The notes below the pieces were generated by a model. The model was not told the DNA's origin, did no database searches, and saw only the letters and a list, made by a program, of their open reading frames with translations. This document shows, one piece after another, positions 36,201 through 48,200 of a DNA stretch of 64,000 nucleotides. The stretch's first letter is position 1; the number at the start of each line of letters is the position of its first letter. Position numbers and translations under genes: made by a program. Source of the DNA: Oscheius dolichura. Its lineage: Eukaryota; Nematoda; Chromadorea; Rhabditida; Rhabditidae. The stretch lies in the NCBI GenBank assembly GCA_932521035.1, contig OW051494.1, forward strand, positions 4,140,001-4,204,000, read 5' to 3'.

Positions 36201-39200
36201 ACCCCTTGGATAGCTGTGACCAGTACTGCTCGTTGATGTGTAGCACTCGGCTGTTTGGCAGTTCTTCAATCTTCTTCGACTGTTGTTGTGCCTCTCGTCT
36301 AAAAATACTTTCATATTGTTCCCGTCTTCCTTACCTGAGTGGTGTAATGTGGAAGTGGAGTAGGACTGTCCGGCCCCTGGGCTCCTCTTGGAGCAGCTGG
36401 AGTGCTGTCCTGAGGGCCAGTTTCTGATCCGGATGTCCTCCGACCTCTCTAATCTCATCAAACGAGTTAAGCAGTTCCTGTCGATTCTTGTAGTTTCCAA
36501 TGTCCACGGTCACTTCCGTCGTCGATCCGTAGATGATCTTTCCTATCTTCGGGATTGAACTGGGCGACAGACTGGCAAAGTACGACTTGAACATCTCTTT
36601 GAGGGTATTGAGAAAAGGTTCGCTATCATGAGACGACTCGATGACGAGCAATGCCGTTTCGGTACTTTCCCCGTCTTTCGAACAGAGATTTTCCAGTTCT
36701 TTTACCACGAAATTGCCGCTAAAGTCTGTCGGTAGGATACTTCCATCGATGTCGATCGGGCGTCCTGAGGTGTCCGTCGGCACGGGCTCTCCTCCCGCGT
36801 CCTTGGTGAATCCAGTGACATCTGTGGCAAGGGGCGAGCCGTCAGTACCGACCATCGGATAGATTGGCTTTCCGTTGTTGTCCGTGGGAATGGGCAGGTT
36901 ATCCGGGCCGAGAGGCGGATAGATGAAGTGTCCTTCGGAAGTAGTGGGCAAGACGTCGCCCGCCGTATCCAGGGGACGACCCTCGCTGTCCAGAGGAATG
37001 CTAACTCCCGTATCTGTCACGAAGTGGCCGCTAGAATCTGTAGGCAGCAGCGAGCCATCCGGTCTCACGATCGGAATGATTTCGAAGCCGCTCTGGTCGG
37101 TGGAATAGGGCCTGGGAGTAGTCGAGGGGATGAAGTATTGGCCTTCCTCGTTTTTAGGCAGAGGCACCCCTTCCGCATCCACGGGTTCTCCGTTGTCATT
37201 GACGGGGAGGATGTTCTTGTCTTGGTCGGTGTAGTGTCCCTCATCGTCGATTTCCACAGGTCCGAAGATTAGTGGAATAAGGGGTTCTTTCTCCTCCTCT
37301 TCGAGTACCGGTCCTCCGGCATCCTCCTCCCCTAGGACTACAACACCTCCCGAGTCGATGGGCAGAGGATTTCCATCGGCATCCAACGGCCTTCCCAGCT
37401 CGTCCGTTGAGACAATATTTCCTTGTACGTCCACAAATTGCCCCTCTTCATTTTGAGTCAGTGGTGTGCCATCTTTGTTGAGGACGCTGATCACCGGTTT
37501 ATGGCTTGTATCCGTCGGGACCAGATGGCCGTGAGAGTCCACCAGGGGATATCGCCATTTGCCGTCAGAGGTCTTCTCCAGCTGTCTTCCATCCGGTCCG
37601 AGTGGTACTCCATCAGCGCTGAAGTTGACAGGAATACCGTTGATATCGACGACACTTCCGGACGAGTCCACGGGCAGCTCCTTGCCGTCAGGGCCGATAA
37701 TGCCAGAAATCGGAGCGTCAGTCGGCAGCTCGACTCCAGCAGGAACAGAGACAAATCTTCCTTGGTCATCGGTGGGAAGAGGGCTACCATCAGCAGCTAC
37801 TGGGACACCAGAAGCATCCGTTGGTAGAAGCTCCCCATCAGGTCCAACAGCCCTGCCACTACTATCCGTGGGCAACAGACTTCCATCAGGTCCAACAACG
37901 GGATAGACTGAGACACCACGCTCATCAGTAGGCCGAATGTGATCAGTTGTTGCTGCAAGAGCAGGATACACGAAGGCTCCAGACGCATCGGTTGGAAGAA
38001 TTTGTCCGTCGGGGCCGAGAGGCTTTCCAGAGTTATCAGTTGGAATCGGCTGTCCATCTTCTCCAATCGCTCTTCCACTGGCATCCGTTGGTCGGAGTTC
38101 TCCGTCTGGCCCAATGACTGGATGGATAGGCTTCAGATTATCGTCGGTAGGCAAAGGAACACCGTCTGGTCCGATCTCGGGGTAGATGAATTCCCCAGTA
38201 GCTGTTGTGGGAAGAACTTCTCCGTCTGGTCCAATTGGCTTTCCGTCGCTGTCCAGCTCAATGGGTTTCCCAGAGGGGCTGACCACCTGTCCCGTTGCAT
38301 CCGTCGGCAAGAGATTTCCATCAGGTCCGATGATTGAAACGGGAGTTTCGCCAGTTGTAGCGGCTGGGAAGATGTAAATTCCCGAGGCATCTGTTGGTAA
38401 GATTTCACCGTCGGGTCCAATGGGCTGTCCGTCTTCATTCCTCTCGACCGGGGTTCCGTCGGGTTGAACTGGTAGTCCGCTTGAATCTGTCGCGAGCAGT
38501 TGTCCATCGGGCCCCTTTATTGGGTGAATTACTCTTCCCGTGTCATCCGTCGGCTTCTCGGCTGGGTAGATGAACTGTCCCCCATCGTCCGTAGGCAGCA
38601 CTTGTCCGTCTGGTCCAATCGGTTTTCCATCTCTGTCAATCTCGACTGGTGTTCCGGAAGCATCCACAATCTTTCCAGTTGAATCTGTTCCGAGAAGCGT
38701 TCCATCAGGTCTGATAACCACGGGAGGTTCGCCAGTTGCGCCGACAGCAGGATAGACGTAAGTTCCCGAGGCATCCGTCGGAAGAACCTCGCCGTCCGGT
38801 CCAATCGGTTGTCCGTCTTCGTTCCTCTCGACAGGGGTTCCATCGGGAAGAACCGGCACTCCACTGGCATCGGTTGGAAGAAGACCTCCATCGGGTCCTT
38901 TCACGGGATGAATCAATCGGCCGGAATCGTCGGTGGCCGGTAACAGTCGGTCAATTCCAGCAGCCGGGAAGATGAAGTCGCCAGCGGCCGAGGTTGGCAG
39001 AACCTGGCCATCGGGTCCAATGGGCAGTCCTTCTTCGTTCGTCCCGATCGGCTTTCCCTCGATATCCACATGCCGGCCGGTCGAATCCGTCGGCAGCAGC
39101 TGGTTGTCCGAGTCTCGAATCGGCCAGATCTTCTTTCCCTGCTCGTCCGTTGGCAGGATCTTCCCGACCTCGTCCTCGCTCGGCACCACGATGTAGTTTC

Positions 39201-42200
39201 CGCTGTCGTCCGTGGGCAGAGGCTGCCCGTCTGCCCCGATGGGCTGTCCCGAGGCATCTGTCGGAATGGGCTGTCCATCGACTCCAATCGGTCGGCTGTC
39301 GCTGTCTGTGGCCAGGGGTGTTCCGTCGGTTCCAATCACGGGATAGATCGGCCTCTGGTTCTCGTCCGTCGGCAGAAGTTTTCCGTCTGGGCCGGTCTCC
39401 GGGTAAATGAATACACCAGAATCGGCAGCCGAAGTCGGCAACACTTGCCCGTCGGGGCCGATCGGCTGTCCGGAGGCGTCGGTGGGAATCGGTTTTCCGT
39501 CGGCCCCGACTGCTCGGCCACTGCTATCCGTGGGTAGGAGGTTTCCATCTGGGCCGACAATCGGATAAATGGTCACACCACGGCCGTCGGTTGGAAGAGC
39601 CTGTCCGGGTTCGGGATACACGAAGGCGCCAGACGCATCGGTTGGAAGAATTTGTCCGTCGGGGCCGAGAGGCTTTCCAGAGTTATCAGTTGGAATTGGC
39701 TGTCCATCTTCTCCAATCGCTCTTCCACTGGCATCCGTTGGTCTGAGTTCTCCGTCTGGCCCGATGACTGGATGGATAGGCTTCAGATTATCGTCGGTAG
39801 GCAAAGGAACACCGTCTGGTCCGATCTCGGGGTAGATGAATTCCCCAGTAGCTGTTGTGGGAAGAACTTCTCCGTCTGGTCCAATTGGCTTTCCGTCGCT
39901 GTCCAGCTCAATGGGTTTCCCAGAGGGGCTGACCACCTGTCCCGTTGAATCCGTCGGCAAGAGATTTCCATCAGGTCCGATGATTGAAACGGGAGTTTCG
40001 CCAGTTGTAGCGGCTGGGAAGATGTAACTTCCTGAGGCATCCGTCGGAAGAACTTCGCCGTCGGGTCCAATGGGCTGTCCGTCTTCGTCCCTCTCGATCG
40101 GTGTTCCATCGGGATGGACTGGCACTCCACTAGCATCGGTTGGCAACAGTTGACCGTCGGGTCCCTTGATCGGGTGAATGACTCGTCCGGTGTCGTCCGT
40201 CGGCTTTCCAGAGGGGTAGATGAACTGTCCCCCATCGTCCGTAGGCAGCACTTGTCCGTCTGGCCCAATCGGGAGGCCGTCCTCGTTTCTCTCGATTGTT
40301 GTTCCATCGGGATGGACTGGCACTCCACTAGCGTCGGTAGGAAGAAGCTGGCCGTCGGGTCCCTTGATCGGGTGAATGACTCGTCCGGTGTCGTCCGTCG
40401 GCAGAGTCTTGCCTTCTTCTCCGGCCGAGGGATAGATGTATTCTCCCGGGGCCGTCGTCGGCAGTGCTCCTCCATCGGGTCCAACCGGTCGTCCGTCCTC
40501 TGTCAGCTCAATCGGCTTTCCTTCCGCGTCGAGATAATGTCCGGTCGAGTCCGTGGGCAGAGGCGATCCATCCGGATAGCTGAGGACAACGGCTGGCTCT
40601 TCTGTCGATGCCGCGGCCGAGGGATAGATGAATCTGCCTTGGTCGTCGGTTGGGAGAACCTGGCCATCTGGTCCTACAGGTCGGCCGTCCTCGTCGATTG
40701 CGATTGATTGTCCCGAAGCGTCCACCGCCTTTCCAGTTGAATCGGTAGGCAGAAGTGAACCATCTGGTCCGATTATTGATACAGCGGGTTCTGTCGTTGT
40801 AGCCGCGGGAGCCGGGAAGACGAAAGCGCCCGAAGCATCGGTTGGTAGTACTTCGCCGTCTGGCCCGATCGGGAGGCCGTCTTCATTTCTTTCAATTACT
40901 GTTCCGTCAGGTTGTACCGGCACTCCACTAGCATCGGTTGGCAACAGTTGACCGTCGGGTCCCTTGATCGGGTGAATTACTCTGCCACTGTCGTCGGTTG
41001 GCAGAACTCTCACTTCGGATGGAGCTGGATAGATATACGCTCCGGAAGCATCTGTGGGAAGCGCTCCGCCATCCGGTCCAATTGGCTGTCCGTCTTCGTC
41101 TCTCTCGATCGGTGTTCCGTCGGGTTGTACCGGCACTCCACTCGAGTCAGTTGGCAGCAGTTGTCCGTCGGGTCCCTTTACTGGGTGAATCACTCTTCCA
41201 GTATCGTCTGTCGGTGCTGCAGCTGGGTAAATGTATCTTCCGGCTTCGTCCGTCGGCAGTACTTGTCCATCCGCGCCAATTGGTTTTCCTTCGGTGTCGA
41301 GCTCAATTGGTTTGCCGGATGCGTCCACGACCTGACCTGTGGAGTCCGTTCCAAGTAGAGTTCCGTCTGGGCCGATAATTGCCACTGGAGTTGTGGCACC
41401 CGTGGCAGGATAAATGTATGCTCCTGCAGAGTCTGTTGGGAGTACCTCTCCATCGGGGCCAACGGGGAGTCCGTCTTCGTTTCTCTCGATTGTAGTGCCA
41501 TCCGGTTGAACAGGAACGCCGCTAGCGTCAGTTGGGAGAAGTTGCCCATCTGGTCCTTTCACGGGGTGAATAACCCGTCCAGAATCGTCAGTTGGTAGGT
41601 ATTTCTCAGTGACTGTGAGTAGTGGCAGAATGAATTCTCCCGTGGAACTTGTTGGAAGCACCTGCCCGTCTGGTCCTACGGGTTTGCCTTCGTTGTCCAA
41701 TTCGACCGGCGTCCCGTCAGCATTGAGATATTGTCCGCTGGCGTCTGTGGGTAGGAGTGACCCGTCTGGATAGTGGATGGCAATGACTGGTTGTTTCGTT
41801 GGGTCGGATGATATTTCAGGTTCCCTGCTGGTTTCCACGTAGACGTCTTCCGTGGGAACCAGAACAAGTCCGCCTCTCTTGCACTGCTCGTATATTGTTG
41901 TGGCTATGAATTCATCTTTATCCGTTTCCAGGTTAAGAGACATTATGGAGAACTCCCTCGTCGAAGGGAAAACGCTTCTGGAAAGAGCACAAGTTTGTTT
42001 GTTGAATAATAAAAAGTAACAAAGACTAACAAATACTTACTCTGGTCGCGATGAGCCATGGAGAAGCACCACAACACGGGCAACATCGGGTCGCGGGAAG
42101 GTGGCGAACTGCTGGTGCGCGGCCTGCTTCAACATCTCGGAATCTGATCGTCCACCGGCAGGTCGAGCCTCGGAGAGGATGTCCTTCAGGTGTTGTTTCT

Positions 42201-45200
42201 CCTGGTATCCGCCGAGCGGCAGAGGGACGACGAGGTCGGTTCCAGCGATCAGAACGGCAATTCTCGTGACATCCGGGGACATGTCCACGTTGTCGGCCAG
42301 AGAGCCGACGGCATCCACGGCGGCGGTGAAATCGTCTCCTTGGAGGCTGCTGTCGATGATGACGACGATGTCCGACTTGGCACTTCGGATATTGCATTCG
42401 GCGTCGCTGGGGAGGACGCCGCCGGGGCCAGATGTCGCGTCGATGCGGACGATACTGCCCTCGGCTGCGGTGGTTTCGGTAGAGGCGATCTCCGGGGCTC
42501 GATCCGGGCCGACGTCGTGGATTTCGATGGATTCCTCGGTTGTCGTGACGGCTGATTCCTCAAGAGCGACGAATTGGCCGGCGGCATTTGTGGGCAGGGG
42601 ACTCCCATCGGCAGAAACGGGTACTCCGGAGGCGTCGGTCGGAATCGGTTCTCCGTCGGCCCCGACTGCTCGGCCACTGCTATGCGTGGGTAGGAGGTTT
42701 CCATCTGGGCCGACTACCGGATAAATGGTCACACCACGGCCGTCGGTTGGAAGAGCTTGTCCGGGTTCGGGATACACGAAGGCGCCGGAAGCATCGGTTG
42801 GAAGAATTTGTCCGTCTGGTCCAATTGGTTTTCCCTCGCTGTCGAAGATAATTGGCTTTCCAGATGCATCCACCACTTGTCCTGTAGTATCAGTCGGTAG
42901 GAGACTTCCATCAGGGCCAATAATCGAAACAGGGGGCTCGCCAGTTGCAACAGCCCCAGGGTAGATGTAACTTCCTGAGGCATCCGTCGGAAGAACCTCG
43001 CCGTCGGGTCCAATGGGCTGTCCGTCTTCGTCCCTCTCGATCGGTGTTCCATCGGGTTGTACCGGCACTCCGCTGGAGTCTGTTGGCAGCAGTTGCCCGT
43101 CTGGTCCTTTAACAGGGTGAATTACTCTTCCCGTGTCATCCGTCGGCCCTTCAGCTGGGTAAATGAATCTTCCCACCTCGTCTGTCGGAAGTACTTTTCC
43201 GTCTGGACCAACTGGTAGCCCGTCTTCGTTCCTTTCAATGGGAGTGCCATCCGGAAGAACAGGAAGGCCGCTTGAGTCGGTCGGAAGAAGCTGCCCATCG
43301 GGTTTTCTGACTGGGTGGATGACTCGGCCGGTATCGTCGGTAGGTAGTGCGTGCTCGCCAACTGCTGGAATCGGATAGACGTATTTTCCATCCTCGTCAA
43401 TTGAGAGAGGCTGCCCATCTGGTCCTACCGGCTTTCCTTCCTCATTGATCGTTACAGGCTTGCCGGAGGGGTCAAGAATTCGTCCGCTTGCATCCGTTGG
43501 TAAAAGACCTCCATCTGGACCAATAATGGAAAGGGTTGGCTCCGCCGTTGTAAGCTCAGAAGCAGGGTAGACATACGCTCCTGATGGATCCGTTGGTAGA
43601 ACATCGTCGTCTGGCCCGATCGGTAGTCCATCTTCGTTTCTTTGAATTGTCGTGCCGTCCGGTTGAACTGGAAGACCGCTTGCGTCAGTTGGGAGAAGTT
43701 GCCCATCTGGCCCCTTGACTGGGTGGATAACTCGTCCGGTGTCATCCGTGGGCTGTGCTTGTTCCTCAACTGTAGCGGAAGGATAGATGTACTGTCCGGG
43801 AGACATGGTCGGTAGAACTTGCCCATCGGGTCCAATCGGTTCACCGTCTTTATTTGTCTGTATCAGCGATCCTTGAGGGTCCAAATACTGCCCAGAAACA
43901 TCTGTTGGTGCCAATGAGCCGTCAGGATAACTAATCGAAATAAGTGGTTCTTCTGAAGTAGATGCTGGGGCCGACGGATAGACGAACTTTCCATCCTCGT
44001 TCATTGTGAGTGGCTCGCCGTCTGGTCCCACCGGTTTTCCATCTTCATCTAGCGTCACCGATTTTCCTGACGGATCAAGGAATCGTCCGCTATCGTCCGT
44101 TGGTAGGAGAGACCCGTCTGGGCCAACAACGGAGACAAGTGGCTCAATCGTTGTGGCAGCGGGATAGACATGAACGCCAGAAGCGTCAGTTGGAAGTATC
44201 TGGTGATCGGGTCCAATGGGCTGTCCGTCTTCGTCCCTCTCGATCGGTGTTCCGTCTGGTTGTACCGGCACTCCGCTCGCATCGGTAGGAAGAAGCTGGC
44301 CGTCTGGTCCTTTAACAGGGTGGATAACCCTTCCAGTGTCGTCTGTTGGCTTCTCATCCAGATAGACGTATTTTCCGCTACCATCAGTTGGAAGCACTTG
44401 CCCGTCAGCTCCAAGCGGCTTTCCGGAGGCGTCAGTAGGGATCGGTTCTCCATCTTCTCCAATCGCTCTTCCGCTGGCATCCGTCGGCTGTAGCTGCCCG
44501 TCTGGACCAATCACCTGGTGAATCGGCTTCAGATAATCGTCGGTCGGAAGGGGGACACCATCAGGCCCTATTTCGGGGTAGATGAATTCCCCAGTAGCTG
44601 TTGTGGGAAGAACTTCTCCGTCTGGTCCAATTGGCTTTCCGTCGCTGTCCAGCTCAATGGGTTTCCCGGAGGTGTCAACAACTCGTCCCGTTGTATCCGT
44701 TGGTAGGAGATTTCCATCAGGACCAATAATCGAGACGGCTGGCTCGCCGGTTGCTCCGGGAGAGGGGTAGATGTAACTCCCCGATTCATCTGTGGGAAGC
44801 ACTTCTCCATCGGGCCCAATCGGCAATCCGTCTTCATTCCTCTCGACCGGGGTTCCATCTGGTTGAACTGGTAGTCCGCTGGAGTCAGTTGGCAGCAGTT
44901 GCCCATCTGGTCCTTTCACGGGATGAATCAATCGACCGGAATCGTCGGTGGCCGGTAACAGTCGGTCAATTCCAGCAGCCGGGAAGATGAAGTCGCCAGC
45001 GGCCGAGGTTGGCAGAACCTGGCCATCGGGTCCAATGGGCAGTCCTTCTTCGTTCGTCCCGATCGGCTTTCCCTCGATATCCACATGCCGGCCGGTCGAA
45101 TCCGTCGGCAGCAGCTGGTTGTCCGAGTCTCGAATCGGCCAGATCTTCTTTCCCTGCTCGTCCGTTGGCAGGATCTTCCCGACCTCGTCCTCGCTCGGCA

Positions 45201-48200
45201 CCACGATGTAGTTTCCGCTGTCGTCCGTGGGCAGAGGCTGCCCGTCTGCCCCGATGGGCTGTCCCGAGGCATCTGTCGGAATGGGCTGTCCATCGACTCC
45301 AATCGGTCGGCTGTCGCTGTCTGTGGCCAGGGGTGTTCCGTCGGTTCCAATCACGGGATAGATCGGCCTCTGGTTCTCGTCCGTCGGCAGAAGTTTTCCG
45401 TCTGGGCCGGTCTCCGGGTAAATGAATACACCAGAATCGGCAGCCGAAGTCGGCAACACTTGCCCGTCGGGGCCGATCGGCTGTCCGGAGGCGTCGGTGG
45501 GAATCGGTTTTCCGTCGGCCCCGACTGCTCGGCCACTGCTATCCGTGGGTAGGAGGTTTCCATCTGGGCCGACAATCGGATAAATGGTCACACCACGGCC
45601 GTCGGTTGGAAGAGCCTGTCCGGGTTCGGGATACACGAAGGCGCCAGACGCATCGGTTGGAAGAATTTGTCCGTCGGGGCCGAGAGGCTTTCCAGAGTTA
45701 TCAGTTGGAATTGGCTGTCCATCTTCTCCAATCGCTCTTCCACTGGCATCCGTTGGTCTGAGTTCTCCGTCTGGCCCGATGACTGGATGGATAGGCTTCA
45801 GATTATCGTCGGTAGGCAAAGGAACACCGTCTGGTCCGATCTCGGGGTAGATGAATTCCCCAGTAGCTGTTGTGGGAAGAACTTCTCCGTCTGGTCCAAT
45901 TGGCTTTCCGTCGCTGTCCAGCTCAATGGGTTTCCCAGAGGGGCTGACCACCTGTCCCGTTGAATCCGTCGGCAAGAGATTTCCATCAGGTCCGATGATT
46001 GAAACGGGAGTTTCGCCAGTTGTAGCGGCTGGGAAGATGTAAATTCCCGAGGCGTCCGTTGGTAAGACTTCACCGTCGGGTCCAATGGGCTGTCCGTCTT
46101 CATTCCTCTCGATCGGTGTTCCGTCGGGTTGTACCGGCACTCCGCTGGAGTCTGTTGGCAGCAGTTGCCCGTCTGGTCCTTTAACAGGGTGGATAACCCT
46201 TCCACTGTCGTCCGTCGGCTTTCCAGATGGATAGATGAACTGTCCCCCATCGTCCGTGGGCAGCACTTGTCCGTCTGGCCCGATCGGTTTCCCTTCTCTG
46301 TCGAGTTCAATCGGTGTTCCGGAAGCATCCACAAGCTTTCCAGTTGAATCTGTTCCGAGAAGTGTTCCATCCGGTCCGATAATCGAAACGGCCGGTTCTC
46401 CAGTTGTCACAGCCGGGACAGGGAAGACGAAGGCGCCCGAAGCGTCAGTTGGAAGTACTTCGCCGTCTGGCCCAATCGGGAGGCCGTCCTCGTTTCTCTC
46501 GATTGTTGTTCCATCGGGATGGACTGGCACTCCACTAGCGTCGGTAGGAAGAAGCTGGCCGTCGGGTCCCTTGATCGGGTGAATGACTCGTCCGGTGTCG
46601 TCCGTCGGCAGAGTCTTGCCTTCTTCTCCGGCCGAGGGATAGATGTATTCTCCCGGGGCCGTCGTCGGCAGTGCTCCTCCATCGGGTCCAATCGGTCGTC
46701 CGTCCTCTGTCAGCTCAATCGGATTTCCTTCCGCGTCGAGATAATGTCCGGTCGAGTCCGTGGGCAGAGGCGATCCATCCGGATAGCTGAGGACAACGGC
46801 TGGCTCTTCTGTCGATGCCGCGGCCGAGGGATAGATGAATCTGCCTTGGTCGTCGGTTGGGAGAACCTGGCCATCTGGTCCTACAGGTCGGCCGTCCTCG
46901 TCGATTGCGATTGGTTGTCCCGAAGCGTCCACCGCCTTTCCAGTTGAATCGGTAGGCAGAAGTGAACCATCTGGTCCGATAATCGAAACTGCCGGTTCTC
47001 CAGTTGTCACAGCCGGGACAGGGAAGACGAAAGCGCCCGAAGCATCGGTTGGTAGTACTTCGCCGTCTGGCCCAATCGGGAGGCCGTCCTCGTTTCTCTC
47101 GATTGTTGTTCCATCGGGATGGACTGGCACTCCACTAGCATCGGTAGGAAGAAGCTGGCCGTCGGGTCCCTTGATCGGGTGAATTACTCTGCCACTGTCG
47201 TCGGTTGGCAGAACTCTCACTTCGGATGGAGCTGGATGGATATACGCTCCGGAAGCATCTGTGGGAAGCACTTCTCCATCGGGCCCAATCGGCAATCCGT
47301 CTTCATTCCTCTCGACCGGGGTTCCATCTGGTTGAACTGGTAGTCCGCTTGAATCTGTCGCGAGCAACTGCCCATCCGGTCCCTTTATTGGGTGAATTAC
47401 TCTTCCCGTGTCGTCTGTGGGCCTTTCTTCCGGATAGACATATTTTCCGGTGTTGTCCGTTGGAAGAACTTGTCCATCGGGTCCCACAGGCTTTCCGCTA
47501 CTGTCAATTTCAATGGGCCTTCCCGAAGCGTCTAGAACTTGCCCAGTGGAGTCAGTTCCGAGCAGCGTTCCATCTGGGCCGATAATTGACACCGGTGGTT
47601 GTTCGGTTGCAGCCGACACTGGATGCACGAAAGCACCAGAGGAGTCTGTCGGAAGAATCTCTCCATCGGGCCCAATCGGCAATCCGTCTTCGTTCCTTTC
47701 AACGGGAGTTCCATCGGGAAGGACAGGGAGACCGCCAGCATCTGTTGGAAGCAATTGCCCATCTGGTCCCTTGACTGGATGAACTTCTCTGCCAGTGTCA
47801 TCTGTAGGAAGCTCCTTGGCCTCTTCTCCAATTGTGGGGTAGACATATTCTCCCGGAGCAACCGTTGGCAGCTCTTGCCCGTCTGGCCCAATTGGCCGCC
47901 CATCAGTGGTGAGATCAATTGTCTTTCCATCGGCGTCGAGGTAATGGCCGGCGGCATCCGTGGGCAGAGGCGATCCATCGGGGTAGCTGAGAACAATGGC
48001 TGGCTCTTGTGTTGACGCTGCTGCAGAAGGGAAAACGTACTTTCCATCTTCGTCGATTGAGAGTGGCTGTCCGTCTGGTCCCAAAGGTTTTCCTTCTTCG
48101 TCGAGTGTCAATGGTCTTCCAGAGGGGTCCAGGATGCGTCCAGAACTGTCAGTTGGTAAAAGCGAACCATCAGGGCCTATGACCGTGACAACAGGTTCTA

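Noticed and set aside
19269-45963. Many plus- and minus-strand ORFs of 60-340 residues within the arrays
   Set aside because: They recur at the same offsets in each repeat copy and are frame shadows of the repeated coding strand (for example the plus-strand frame 22033-23061).
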